From an uncultured Candidatus Thioglobus sp. (lineage in GTDB: Bacteria; Pseudomonadota; Gammaproteobacteria; PS1; Pseudothioglobaceae), in assembly GCA_000205985.2 (NCBI GenBank), contig GG729998.1, positions 1-32,661 of the forward strand: 32,661 bases of DNA, in the 5' to 3' direction. This document shows, one piece after another, positions 7,704 through 16,449 of this stretch. How positions within the stretch are numbered: position 1 is the stretch's first letter; each line of letters begins with the position of its first letter. Below the pieces are notes generated by a model, which saw only the letters and a program-made list of their open reading frames with translations, made no database searches and had not been told where the DNA came from. The position numbers were made by a program, and so were the translations under genes.

Positions 7704-8783
7704 ATGAGTCAGGTTTACAATTTTAGTGCCGGCCCTGCAATGCTGCCAGCGCAGGTAACAAAATTAATGCAAGAGGAGTTATTGGAGTACGGCAATGCCA
7801 AGGCATCAGTGATGGAAATCTCCCACCGTGGCGCTGATTTTATGGCGATGGCGCAAAAATCTGAGCAAGATCTTAGAGACTTGATGAGCATTCCTAGCAA
7901 CTACAAAGTTTTATTTTTACAAGGCGGTGCTTCAGCGCAGTTTTCAATGGTGCCGATTAACTTACTCCGTGGTAAAACTAAAGCAAATTATGCACACACA
8001 GGTCATTGGTCAAAGAAGGCGATTGCTGAAGGCCAACGTTACTGTGATGTAAATATTTGTACCGATAGCTCAGGCAATAAATACACCAATATTGATGATT
8101 TCTCAAATTGGAATATTGATGCTGATGGTGCGTACCTTCACTACACACCGAATGAAACCATTGCAGGCTTAGAGTTTGATTACGTGCCAGAAGTGGATAT
8201 GCCATTAGTGGCTGATATGTCATCAACAATTTTATCGCGTGAGATTGACGTATCAAAATACGGCGTGATTTATGCAGGTGCACAAAAGAACATTAGTATT
8301 TCTGGTTTAACAATTGTAATTGTTAGAGAAGATTTAATTGGCGATGTGGTTGCTAACCAGCCAATCTTATTTGACTATGCAACACAAGCTAATAATGATT
8401 CGATGTACAACACGCCAGCAACTTACCCTTGGTACGTGGCTGGCCGTGTATTTGAATGGTTAAAAAAGCAGGGTGGTTTGAGCGCAATGGCCAAGATTAA
8501 CGAAACTAAGGCTAAAACACTTTATGGTGCGATTGATAACTCTGATTTTTATTCAAATCCAGTAGCAGAAAAATACCGCTCTTGGATGAACGTGCCGTTT
8601 TTGTTAGCGAATGAAGATCTTAATGGTTTGTTCTTAGAAAAAGCAGCAGAGCGTGACTTAATTACACTTAAGGGTCATCGCTCAGTGGGCGGTATGCGCG
8701 CAAGTATTTACAATGCAATGCCACAAGAAGGCATTGATTCATTGGTTAGTTTTATGAAAGATTTTGAAAAGGAAAATGCATAA
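7704..8783 (+). CDS. serC: Phosphoserine aminotransferase
   Basis: SerC converts 3-phosphohydroxypyruvate plus glutamate to phosphoserine, and also acts in pyridoxal phosphate synthesis. PdxJ of that pathway is encoded elsewhere in the window. The protein begins YNFSAGPAMLP, and the PLP lysine is K195 in AGAQKN. I start it at ATG 7704 because AGGAG (7690-7694) is correctly spaced for it; a GTG at 7698 in frame would add two residues and lie too close. The result is 359 residues, the usual length. A TATAAT at 7678-7683 is a possible -10. The stop overlaps the serA start by one base. Confidence 0.97.
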   Translation: MSQVYNFSAGPAMLPAQVTKLMQEELLEYGNAKASVMEISHRGADFMAMAQKSEQDLRDLMSIPSNYKVLFLQGGASAQFSMVPINLLRGKTKANYAHTGHWSKKAIAEGQRYCDVNICTDSSGNKYTNIDDFSNWNIDADGAYLHYTPNETIAGLEFDYVPEVDMPLVADMSSTILSREIDVSKYGVIYAGAQKNISISGLTIVIVREDLIGDVVANQPILFDYATQANNDSMYNTPATYPWYVAGRVFEWLKKQGGLSAMAKINETKAKTLYGAIDNSDFYSNPVAEKYRSWMNVPFLLANEDLNGLFLEKAAERDLITLKGHRSVGGMRASIYNAMPQEGIDSLVSFMKDFEKENA

Positions 8784-9940
8784 TGGTCAAGATACAAACA
8801 CTCAATAATATTTCACCAATTGGTTTAGATAAATTACCAAGAGAGGGTTATGAAGTTGCCTCTGAAGTAACAAACCCTGATGCGATTTTGGTGCGTAGTG
8901 CCAAAATGCACGATATGGACATTGGCGATAATTTAAAAGCGGTTGGCCGTGCTGGTGCTGGTGTGAATAATATTCCACTTGACAAAATGAGCGATAAAGG
9001 TGTGGTAGTTTTTAATGCCCCAGGCGCAAATGCGAATGCAGTAAAGGAATTGGTTATTTCATCAATGCTTTTGTCTAGTCGTAATATTTGCCAAGCCTGG
9101 AATTACGTTAATGGCTTGCCACTTGATAACTTAAAAACAGCGATTGAAGATGGTAAGAAAAATTACGCTGGTTCAGAATTACCAGGTAAGACACTGGGTA
9201 TTGTTGGCTTAGGCGCAATTGGCGTGCAAATTGCCAATGCAGCAAATGCATTGGGTATGAAAGTAATTGGCTTTGACCCTAGTATTACGATTAAAAGTGC
9301 TTGGAAGTTATCAGCAGATGTTGAACAAGCATTAAGCGTTGATGAGCTTTTTTCACAAAGTGATTTTGTGTCATTTCATGTGCCATTAGTTGAAGGCACT
9401 AAGAACTTGTTAAACGAAGAGCGCATTGCATTATTACCAGAAGGAGCAACCATTCTCAATTTTGCCCGTGATGGCATTATTGATGAAGATGCGTTAATTA
9501 CCGCACTTGAAGCGGGTAAAGTTAAATACTACGTTACTGACTTTCCGATTGATGACAAGAAAGACCATGAGCGTGTTATTGCATTGCCTCACTTAGGTGC
9601 GTCAACTGCTGAAGCAGAAGATAATTGTGCGATTATGGTGGCTAATCAAATTAAAGATTATCTTGAAAATGGTAATATTTTAAATTCGGTGAACTTTCCA
9701 GAAGCTAAGATGCCTAGAGCAGGCAAAGAACGTTTGGCGATTACGCATAAAAATATTCCAAATATGGTAGGCCAAATCTCAACAGCAGTGGCTGACGCTG
9801 GCGCCAATATTGTTGACATGTTGAATAAATCAAGAGACGATGTTGCCTATACTTTAATCGACCTAGAGAGTGAAATTTCTGATACAGTAATCAGTAATTT
9901 AAAACAGATTGAAGGCATACTAACAGTAAGAGGTCTTTAA
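8783..9940 (+). CDS. serA: D-3-phosphoglycerate dehydrogenase, compact form
   Basis: SerA performs the first committed step of serine synthesis, NAD-dependent oxidation of 3-phosphoglycerate. It is fittingly coupled to SerC by a TAATG overlap. The 385 residues contain the split catalytic domain (GRAGAGVNNIP near 53), the Rossmann motif GLGAIGVQIANA near 145, the catalytic Arg in NFARDGIIDEDAL, the catalytic His in LPHLGASTAEAE and a C-terminal ACT domain from about 315. It lacks the extra intervening domain of the long SerA type. The ACT domain suggests serine feedback. Confidence 0.94.
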   Translation: MVKIQTLNNISPIGLDKLPREGYEVASEVTNPDAILVRSAKMHDMDIGDNLKAVGRAGAGVNNIPLDKMSDKGVVVFNAPGANANAVKELVISSMLLSSRNICQAWNYVNGLPLDNLKTAIEDGKKNYAGSELPGKTLGIVGLGAIGVQIANAANALGMKVIGFDPSITIKSAWKLSADVEQALSVDELFSQSDFVSFHVPLVEGTKNLLNEERIALLPEGATILNFARDGIIDEDALITALEAGKVKYYVTDFPIDDKKDHERVIALPHLGASTAEAEDNCAIMVANQIKDYLENGNILNSVNFPEAKMPRAGKERLAITHKNIPNMVGQISTAVADAGANIVDMLNKSRDDVAYTLIDLESEISDTVISNLKQIEGILTVRGL

Positions 9941-9948
9941 ACGAGAAA

Positions 9949-11028
9949 ATGGCTAAAAAAACACTGGACGAACTAAGAGTTAAAATCGATGCGCTAGATA
10001 AGGAAATCCAGTCACTCATTGGTGCGCGTGCCGAACTTGCTTCGGCTGTAGCTGAGGTTAAAAAAGCCTCAGAATACCAAAGTGTTTTTTACCGCCCTGA
10101 GCGTGAAGCTCAAGTGTTACGTAAGATTATTGATCGTAATGACAACCTGCTTAAAGACAAGGACATGGCACATATTTTTCGTGAGATTATGTCGGCTTGC
10201 CTTGCCTTAGAACAGCCACTTAATGTTGCCTACTTAGGCCCTGAAGGCACCTTCACACAGGAGGCTGCGTTAAAGCATTTCGGCCACGCGGTATCAACAC
10301 TTGATTGTGGCAGTATTGATGAAATATTCCATCAAGTTGAAAAAGGCAATGCACATTATGGTGTTGTGCCAATTGAAAACTCTTCCAATGGAGTGATTGG
10401 TGGCACCATTGATATGCTTTATTCTCAAGACTTAAAGATTTGTGGTGAAGTTGAAATATCGATCCAACACCAGCTCATGATGGCAGATCAATCGCAAGAA
10501 ATTAAAGCGATTTATGCGCACCAACAAGCGCTTGATCAATGTCAGCGCTGGCTGAGTAATCATCATCCGAATGCTGAATTAAAAAGTGTAGCTTCTAATG
10601 CTTTAGCGGCGCGACTTGTTAAAGATAAGCCTAATGCAGCAGCGATTGCATCGGAGGCAGCACTCAGTCTGTATGATTTAGAGAGGGTAGCTAAAAATAT
10701 TGAAGATAAAACTGGAAACATTACACGCTTCTTAGTCATCGGCAAAGAAGACGTTACTCCTTCGGGTAATGATAAAACCTCTATCTTGGTTGTTACTAAG
10801 CATGAATCAGGTGCATTGTTTGATTTATTAGAGCCTTTCAAAGAGCAAAGTATTAATATGGTTCAGTTGGCGCGTCATCCAATTCCTGGGGTGAAGTGGG
10901 AATATTTATTCTTAATTGATATTGAAGGCCATCAGCAAGAAGCACAAGTGCGAACCGCATTAGAAAAAGTTGCTGATAGAGTGTTAAAAGTTGATATTTT
11001 AGGATCATACCCAGTCGCTGTTCTATGA
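9949..11028 (+). CDS. pheA: Bifunctional chorismate mutase / prephenate dehydratase (P-protein)
   Basis: This enzyme takes chorismate to prephenate and on to phenylpyruvate. Domains in the 359 residues are an AroQ-type chorismate mutase (about 1-88; LRVKIDALDKEI, YRPEREAQV), a prephenate dehydratase (about 92-270; YLGPEGTFTQEA, PIENSSNG, catalytic TRF at 259-261) and a C-terminal ACT domain (about 276-359). In the ACT domain the phenylalanine-binding GAL motif is kept (288-290), but the usual ESRP is replaced by ARHP (308-311). The start lies eight bases after serA. The stop overlaps hisC by four bases (ATGA). Confidence 0.97.
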   Translation: MAKKTLDELRVKIDALDKEIQSLIGARAELASAVAEVKKASEYQSVFYRPEREAQVLRKIIDRNDNLLKDKDMAHIFREIMSACLALEQPLNVAYLGPEGTFTQEAALKHFGHAVSTLDCGSIDEIFHQVEKGNAHYGVVPIENSSNGVIGGTIDMLYSQDLKICGEVEISIQHQLMMADQSQEIKAIYAHQQALDQCQRWLSNHHPNAELKSVASNALAARLVKDKPNAAAIASEAALSLYDLERVAKNIEDKTGNITRFLVIGKEDVTPSGNDKTSILVVTKHESGALFDLLEPFKEQSINMVQLARHPIPGVKWEYLFLIDIEGHQQEAQVRTALEKVADRVLKVDILGSYPVAVL

Positions 11029-12089
11029 GTGTTTGTGAGTCTATACTCTCCCTGAGTCCGTATCAGGGAGGCAAACCCATTAGTGAGTTACGTCGTGAAT
11101 TAGGCTTGGATCATATTGTAAAGCTTGCTAGTAATGAAAATCCATTGGGTGCAGGCCCTAAAGCTCTTAATGCAATGCAAGAGGCAATGGCTGAGGTGGG
11201 TCGTTACCCAGACGGCAATGGTTTTGAACTCAAACAAGCCATTAGTGAGCATGTGTCAGTCGAAATCCAGAGCATTACCTTGGGCAATGGTTCTAATGAT
11301 ATTTTAGAATTATTAGCCAGAGCTTATTTATGCAATGCTGAAGATGAGGTGATTTTTTCACAATATGCTTTTGTGGTTTATCCATTAGTGACTCAAGCTC
11401 TAGGTGCTAAAGCTGTGATTACAAAATCTAAAAATTTTGGCCATGATCTCGATGCAATGTTAAAGGCGATTAATGACAAAACCAAATTAATTTTTATCGC
11501 TAATCCAAACAATCCAACTGGAACATTGCTGAGCAATGAAGCTCTTTATAAATTTTTATTGAAAGTGTCAAATTCAGTAATTGTGGTACTAGATCAAGCG
11601 TATGTTGAGTATTTAAATGTGGTTGATGACACTGTTCAGTGGTTACATGAGTTTGATAATTTGGTGATTACTCGCACTTTTTCAAAGGCCTATGGTTTGG
11701 CAGGACTTAGAATAGGGTATTCAATTTCCAGCAGTCAGATTGCTGATTATTTAAATCGAATCCGACAACCGTTTAATGTTAATTACGTTGCTCAAATTGC
11801 AGCGACAGCAGCCTTAGCCGATGAGGCATTTTTGGTCAGATCTGTCGTTGCCAATAAAAATGGTTTATTGCAGCTTTCACAAGGGTTTGATAAATTAGAC
11901 TTGTCTTACATTCCATCCTCTGCAAATTTTGTGGCCGTTAAGGTGAATGATGCTATTAAGATTTATCAAAAATTACTGGAAAAAGGGTTTATTGTGCGTC
12001 CGGTTGAAATGCAAAATTATTTGCGAGTTTCAGTAGGTACTCAAATTGAGAATGAAGAATTTCTTGATGCGTTAAAATCAGTTCTATGA
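11025..12089 (+). CDS. hisC: Histidinol-phosphate / aromatic aminotransferase
   Basis: A fold-type I aminotransferase of the HisC family, 354 residues. It has KLASNENPLG near residue 33, ANPNNPTGT near 159, the PLP lysine K221 in TFSKAYGLAGLRIGY, and a C-terminal RVSVGT segment. Set between pheA and tyrA, it probably transaminates phenylpyruvate, hydroxyphenylpyruvate or prephenate as well as, or instead of, histidinol phosphate; HisC proteins in such aromatic operons are known for this broad use. It overlaps pheA and tyrA by four bases each. No other his genes are near. Confidence 0.93.
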   Translation: MSVCESILSLSPYQGGKPISELRRELGLDHIVKLASNENPLGAGPKALNAMQEAMAEVGRYPDGNGFELKQAISEHVSVEIQSITLGNGSNDILELLARAYLCNAEDEVIFSQYAFVVYPLVTQALGAKAVITKSKNFGHDLDAMLKAINDKTKLIFIANPNNPTGTLLSNEALYKFLLKVSNSVIVVLDQAYVEYLNVVDDTVQWLHEFDNLVITRTFSKAYGLAGLRIGYSISSSQIADYLNRIRQPFNVNYVAQIAATAALADEAFLVRSVVANKNGLLQLSQGFDKLDLSYIPSSANFVAVKVNDAIKIYQKLLEKGFIVRPVEMQNYLRVSVGTQIENEEFLDALKSVL

Positions 12090-12940
12090 TGGATAAAATT
12101 TGCATTATTGGCGTTGGATTAATTGGCGGTTCTTTTGCCAAAGGATTGAAAGAAGCCAATCAAGTTAAAACCATTGTTGGTTTTGGTAGAAATGAAGAGA
12201 ATCTGATTAAAGCTCAAGCATTAAATGTGATTGATGAATACAGTTTGGACATTGCCACTGCTTTAAAAGACGCGCAGATGGTTTTAATTGCGACACCGGT
12301 TGACAGTTTTGAGTTTATTTTAAAATCAATTAAGCCTTATGTTAACGACTCAGTTATTATTTCAGACGTGGGTAGTACTAAGGGCAGTGTAGCAAATATT
12401 GCACGCTTAGTTTTTGATAAAGTACCTGCAAGATTCATCCCTGCACACCCGATTGCCGGTAAAGAAAAAAGTGGCGTTGGGGCCAGTGATGGCAGTCTAT
12501 TTAATCATAGGCGTGTGATTCTCACACCAGAAGATAATGCTGACACCGATGCAATCGAGCAAGTAACAAAACTATGGCAAACATTAGGGGCACAAGTAGA
12601 AACCATGACACATCAAAAACATGACGATTTATTAGCAATGACTTCACATCTGCCGCACATGCTGGCCTTTGGACTAATGGACTATTTGATTAGTAATGAT
12701 CCAGATGCTGGTCATTATGCGGCCGGAGGTTTTAAAGATTTTTCGCGTATCGCTTCAAGTGACGCGGTTATGTGGCGTGATATTTGCCTTAACAATCCGG
12801 ATCAAATTGTTAAACATATTAAAGGCTATCAACAGGTTTTAGACAAGCTGTCTGGTTTGATTGAAAATAATGAATCAGACGCATTGGAAAATTTATTTTC
12901 AGAGGCCAAGTCCGCAAGAGACGAGTGGATCAAGGATTAG
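12086..12940 (+). CDS. tyrA: Prephenate dehydrogenase
   Basis: TyrA oxidatively decarboxylates prephenate to 4-hydroxyphenylpyruvate in tyrosine synthesis. The 284-residue protein has an N-terminal NAD(P)-binding motif GVGLIGGSFA, ATPVDSF, SDVGSTKG and HPIAGKEKSG, plus the helical domain with TSHLPHMLAF, all typical of monofunctional TyrA. Two adjacent ATG codons occur (12086 and 12089); the first gives an ATGA overlap with hisC and is preferred. The length fits TyrA without an ACT domain, so feedback by tyrosine may be weak or act directly at the catalytic domain. Confidence 0.96.
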   Translation: MMDKICIIGVGLIGGSFAKGLKEANQVKTIVGFGRNEENLIKAQALNVIDEYSLDIATALKDAQMVLIATPVDSFEFILKSIKPYVNDSVIISDVGSTKGSVANIARLVFDKVPARFIPAHPIAGKEKSGVGASDGSLFNHRRVILTPEDNADTDAIEQVTKLWQTLGAQVETMTHQKHDDLLAMTSHLPHMLAFGLMDYLISNDPDAGHYAAGGFKDFSRIASSDAVMWRDICLNNPDQIVKHIKGYQQVLDKLSGLIENNESDALENLFSEAKSARDEWIKD

Positions 12941-12944
12941 CACG

Positions 12945-14249
12945 ATGAGTCGTTTTATTGCAAAGTCCACACAATCATTTTTTGGAAATATTAAAGTTCC
13001 AGGGGATAAGTCAATTTCACATCGTTCAATCATGCTAGGTTCGTTAGCAAACGGCATTACCAAGGTCACTGGTTTTTTAGAAGGTGAGGATGCACTCTCA
13101 ACGCTTAAAACTTTTCAAGCAATGGGCGTTAAAATTGAGCGTGAAGGCGATAACGTTACTATTTATGGTGTTGGTATTAACGGCTTAAAAAAACCCGACA
13201 AACCACTAGATTTGGGCAATTCAGGCACCTCTATGCGCCTAATGTCAGGTATTCTTGCAGCGCAAGCGTTTGATTGTGAGCTGGTAGGCGATGAATCCTT
13301 ATCCAAGCGACCAATGGGCAGGGTGATTAATCCACTAACAGCCATGGGTGCGGTGATTGACAGTAATGACGGCAAGCCACCTTTGAAAATCACAGGCGGT
13401 CAAAGTCTTAAAGGTATTGACTATGATTTGCCCGTGGCATCAGCCCAGGTTAAATCTTGTGTTTTGTTGGCAGGTTTGTACGCCAAAGGCAAGACCTGTG
13501 TAACAGAGCCAGCGCCAACGCGCGACCACACCGAGCGTATGCTCAAAGGTTTGGGTTATGAGGTGCGTGTAAACGACAACCAAATGTGCTTAACTGGTGG
13601 TGGCGAATTAACAGCAACTGATATACAAGTGCCGAGTGATATTTCATCTTCTGCATTTTTTATGGTGGCAGCGTGCATTGCACCTCAAGCAGATATCACA
13701 TTAACAGGGGTTAATATCAACCCAACCAGAACAGGTGTTATTGATATTTTAAAACTCATGGGCGCTAATTTAACCTTGTCTAATGAGTGTGAAATTGGCG
13801 GTGAATTATTGGCAGATATTCGTATTCAATCATCAGAGCTTAAAGGTATTCAAATTCCTGAGGCTCTTGTGCCACTGGCGATTGATGAATTTCCAGCGGT
13901 ATTTATCGCCGCCAGTTGTGCCCAAGGTGAAACCATTCTTACGGGCGCTAAGGAGTTGCGTGTTAAAGAATCAGACCGCATTCAAGTAATGGCGGACGGC
14001 TTAAGTATTTTAGGTATTGAAAATGAAGTATTAGAAGACGGCATTAAAATCCAAGGTGGTGTATTTAAAAAACCAACAGCCATGATTGAATCACATCATG
14101 ATCATCGAATTTCAATGTCTTTTGCAGTGGCATCTTTAAGGTGTGATTATCCAATTGAAATTAATGGTGTGGATAATGTGATGACTTCATTTCCAAATTT
14201 TGTTGACCTTGCCAATTCGGCAGGAATGAACATCAAAGAAATTCAATAA
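12945..14249 (+). CDS. aroA: 3-phosphoshikimate 1-carboxyvinyltransferase (EPSP synthase)
   Basis: AroA joins shikimate-3-phosphate and phosphoenolpyruvate, the sixth shikimate-pathway step. An in-frame ATG exists at 12861 inside tyrA, but homology begins at the MSRFIAK start (12945), four bases after the tyrA stop and preceded by AAGGA at 12932-12936; that gives 434 residues. Motifs are KVPGDKSISHRS, LGNSGTSMRL, KRPMGRVINPL, SAQVKS, TRDHTERML, NPTRTG and KESDRI. The combination of GDKS, SAQxK, DHTE and NPTR corresponds to what has been called the class II EPSP synthase type. It is the last gene of the operon, before a strong terminator. Confidence 0.97.
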   Translation: MSRFIAKSTQSFFGNIKVPGDKSISHRSIMLGSLANGITKVTGFLEGEDALSTLKTFQAMGVKIEREGDNVTIYGVGINGLKKPDKPLDLGNSGTSMRLMSGILAAQAFDCELVGDESLSKRPMGRVINPLTAMGAVIDSNDGKPPLKITGGQSLKGIDYDLPVASAQVKSCVLLAGLYAKGKTCVTEPAPTRDHTERMLKGLGYEVRVNDNQMCLTGGGELTATDIQVPSDISSSAFFMVAACIAPQADITLTGVNINPTRTGVIDILKLMGANLTLSNECEIGGELLADIRIQSSELKGIQIPEALVPLAIDEFPAVFIAASCAQGETILTGAKELRVKESDRIQVMADGLSILGIENEVLEDGIKIQGGVFKKPTAMIESHHDHRISMSFAVASLRCDYPIEINGVDNVMTSFPNFVDLANSAGMNIKEIQ

Positions 14250-14263
14250 AAAGAATCAGGCAT

Positions 14264-14292
14264 AAAAAAGGCGCTCAACGAGCGCCTTTTTT
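14264..14292. terminator. Bidirectional intrinsic terminator
   Basis: A perfect seven-pair GC-rich stem, GGCGCTC (14270-14276) with GAGCGCC (14280-14286) and an AAC loop, is flanked by six A before and six T after. It therefore works in both directions. It separates the aroA operon (+) from the convergent DsrC-like gene (-). Confidence 0.95.
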
Positions 14293-14305
14293 ATTGAGTT
14301 AGAGC

Positions 14306-14632
14306 TTAGTAGCCACCTTTACGTTTGGTTTCTGGTAGGCCTGCAACTTTACCTGCTTGTTTAGCAGGGCCTTTCGGAAATAAGGCGTACAACTCTTTAG
14401 TGGTTAATTTACCATCCCAATCGCCTTTTAAGCCTTTAACCATATTGCGTTCATTGGGTTGATTGGCATTATTATTAATATACTCATCACGTAAGAAGTT
14501 AATTAATTTAAAGCTCTCAGCAGTTAAATTAACTCCTTCTTCCTCTGCAAGTTCTGCAGCGATGTCTTCATTCCATTCATTAAGGTCAACTAGGTAACCG
14601 TGACCGTCTCTTTCTAAATCAGCTAATGCCAT
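14306..14632 (-). CDS. DsrC/TusE-family protein lacking both redox cysteines
   Basis: A 108-residue DsrC-fold protein: GYLVDLNEWNEDIA near residue 12, a FKLINFLRDEY helix near 41 and the C-terminal arm LYALFPKGPAKQAGKVAGLP (81-100). DsrC carries sulfur as a trisulfide with DsrAB, and TusE relays sulfur for tRNA thiolation; both depend on a cysteine in the C-terminal arm. Here the arm has Gly94 where CysB (ACKIAGLP) should be and GGY at the end where GCV should be. There is no cysteine in the whole protein. Cysteine-free DsrC relatives have been named RspA and proposed to be regulatory. GGAGG precedes the ATG. It stands alone, divergent from lepB. Confidence 0.9.
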   Translation of the reverse strand: MALADLERDGHGYLVDLNEWNEDIAAELAEEEGVNLTAESFKLINFLRDEYINNNANQPNERNMVKGLKGDWDGKLTTKELYALFPKGPAKQAGKVAGLPETKRKGGY

Positions 14633-14709
14633 TTAACTTCCTCCAATATTAAAATAATAAAATTAAAATATTATATAATAACTTTTTTTATCATTTCCAT
14701 CTTTTTATT

Positions 14710-15582
14710 ATGACTATTGAAAATGCTTCTCCTTTTTTTGCTTGGGATGTTTCCTCTTATTTGGCGTTGTTCTTGGTGGTTGCTTTTATAATTGTAGTTG
14801 TTGACCAGGTATTTGTGAGTCGTGCAGAAGAGGCCAAAGAAAAATCTTTTGTTGGAAGGTGGATTTATTTTATTTGTTTTTTAAAATTCAAAAAAGGTGA
14901 AAAATACCTTCATCGCCCTAAATGGGTGCAGTGGTCAGCTGAATTTTACCCAGTGCTTTTATTGGTGTTTTTACTTCGTGGCTTCATTGTAGAGCCATTT
15001 AGAATTCCTTCAAATTCCATGATGCCTACTTTGTTAACGGGTGATTTTATTTTAGTCAGTAAGTTTGACTATGGCGTCAGCTTACCGGTTTTAAATAAAA
15101 AAGTTATTGAGTTTTCAAAACCTAAAAGGGGTGATGTTATTGTGTTTAGATACCCTAATTATGAAAAAGATTCTAAATACAATGGTGCAGATTTTATTAA
15201 GCGCGTGGTTGGTATTCCTGGTGATCAAATCAGTTATTCTTCTGATCATCTGAGGATAAATGGAAATAAGGTTCATTACAAGGATCTTGGTACTTATCAA
15301 GGTGTTGAGTCCGGTTCAGGCATGACAGGATTTAAGCATAAGCGTGAATTACTTGACGACAATTCACACGATGTATTGCTAGATCCAAACGCTCACTCTA
15401 AAGGCGTTAAGCTTAAAGTGCCACAAGGGCATTATTTTGTCATGGGTGATAATCGCGCCCGTAGTAGCGACAGCCGTTTTTGGGGGTTTGTGCCTGAAGA
15501 ATACATTATTGGTAAAGCCTTCGGTATTTGGATGCATTACGATGACTCTTTAAAATTAGATCGAGTCGGTGGATTTGATTAG
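14710..15582 (+). CDS. lepB: Signal peptidase I
   Basis: LepB cleaves signal peptides of exported proteins at the outer face of the inner membrane. The 290 residues show two N-terminal membrane spans (about 15-33 and 80-95), the catalytic serine S103 in PSNSMMPTLL, the general base K164 in FIKRVVGIPGD, and the box MGDNRARSSDSRFWGFVP near the C-terminus. The length fits the gammaproteobacterial enzyme. In many relatives lepB precedes rnc-era; here it lies about 8 kb away. No clear ribosome site is visible before the ATG in a very AT-rich leader. Confidence 0.97.
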   Translation: MTIENASPFFAWDVSSYLALFLVVAFIIVVVDQVFVSRAEEAKEKSFVGRWIYFICFLKFKKGEKYLHRPKWVQWSAEFYPVLLLVFLLRGFIVEPFRIPSNSMMPTLLTGDFILVSKFDYGVSLPVLNKKVIEFSKPKRGDVIVFRYPNYEKDSKYNGADFIKRVVGIPGDQISYSSDHLRINGNKVHYKDLGTYQGVESGSGMTGFKHKRELLDDNSHDVLLDPNAHSKGVKLKVPQGHYFVMGDNRARSSDSRFWGFVPEEYIIGKAFGIWMHYDDSLKLDRVGGFD

Positions 15583-15593
15583 TTGCTAGGTGT

Positions 15594-16439
15594 TTATTTA
15601 ATATGCTTTAGAATGTTATTCAATTCATCAGCTGATGAATAATGAATAATAATTTTCCCTTTATCATTGGTTTGTTTAATTTCGGTTTTTGAATTCAGTT
15701 TATTACTTAAAGACTTTATTAATTCTTCAATGTGTGGATCGACTGAAGTGGATTTTTTAGGTTTTGGATTAAGTACTTTTTTAACTAACTCTTCGGTTTG
15801 ACGAACTGATAAAGAGCGTTGAACTACTTGATTAGCCACATCAAATTGCACGTCATCTTTTAAAGCCAATAGCGCACGTGCGTGACCCATTTCAATATCA
15901 CCATTGCCAAGCAATTGCTTAACAGGGTCGTTTAATTGCAATAGGCGAATTAAGTTGCTGACCGCAGAGCGAGAGCGACCCACAACATGGGATATTTCTT
16001 CATGCGTCATTTTAAAATCTTCAATCAGCTGTTGCAGTGCTTTTGCCTCTTCTAATGGTGTGAGTGATTCACGCTGGATGTTTTCAATCAGACCAATGGC
16101 AAGTGCAACTTGGTCGTCAATTTCTCTAACAATAACGGGCACTTCGCTAAGGCCTGCAATTTGAGCGGCTCTCCAACGTCTTTCACCAGCAATGATTTCG
16201 AACTTGTCGTAGGTGATTTTTCTTACAACCAGTGGTTGGATCACACCTTGTGAGGTAATGGATTCGGCTAATTCGTTGAGTGTGTCAGGATCAATATCAT
16301 CTCTAGGTTGGAATTTACCTCTTTGCAGTGATTTCACACTTAACATCTGCATGCTGTTCTCAGTATTAGATTGATTTTCTAAAGAAACCTGTCCCAGTAA
16401 TATGTCTAATCCACGCCCTAATTTTGAAGTTTTTGCCAT
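15594..16439 (-). CDS. parB: Chromosome partitioning protein ParB
   Basis: ParB is the CTPase clamp that loads at parS and works with ParA in chromosome segregation. The 281-residue protein starts KLGRGLDILLGQ, then the ParB/Srx domain with QPRDDID and the GERRWRAAQ box (about 112-120), a helix-turn-helix region (HEEISHVVGRSRSAVSNLIRL) and a C-terminal dimerisation segment. It begins 10 bases after the parA stop, so the two form one transcript. I found no parS-like palindrome (TGTTNCACGTGAAACA) by eye in the window. Confidence 0.96.
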   Translation of the reverse strand: MAKTSKLGRGLDILLGQVSLENQSNTENSMQMLSVKSLQRGKFQPRDDIDPDTLNELAESITSQGVIQPLVVRKITYDKFEIIAGERRWRAAQIAGLSEVPVIVREIDDQVALAIGLIENIQRESLTPLEEAKALQQLIEDFKMTHEEISHVVGRSRSAVSNLIRLLQLNDPVKQLLGNGDIEMGHARALLALKDDVQFDVANQVVQRSLSVRQTEELVKKVLNPKPKKSTSVDPHIEELIKSLSNKLNSKTEIKQTNDKGKIIIHYSSADELNNILKHIK

Positions 16440-16449
16440 TTTCTTTGTT

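Noticed and set aside
12861-12944. Upstream ATG extending aroA by 28 residues
   Set aside because: The extension lies in tyrA coding sequence and has no counterpart in EPSP synthases; ATG 12945 has AAGGA at good spacing.
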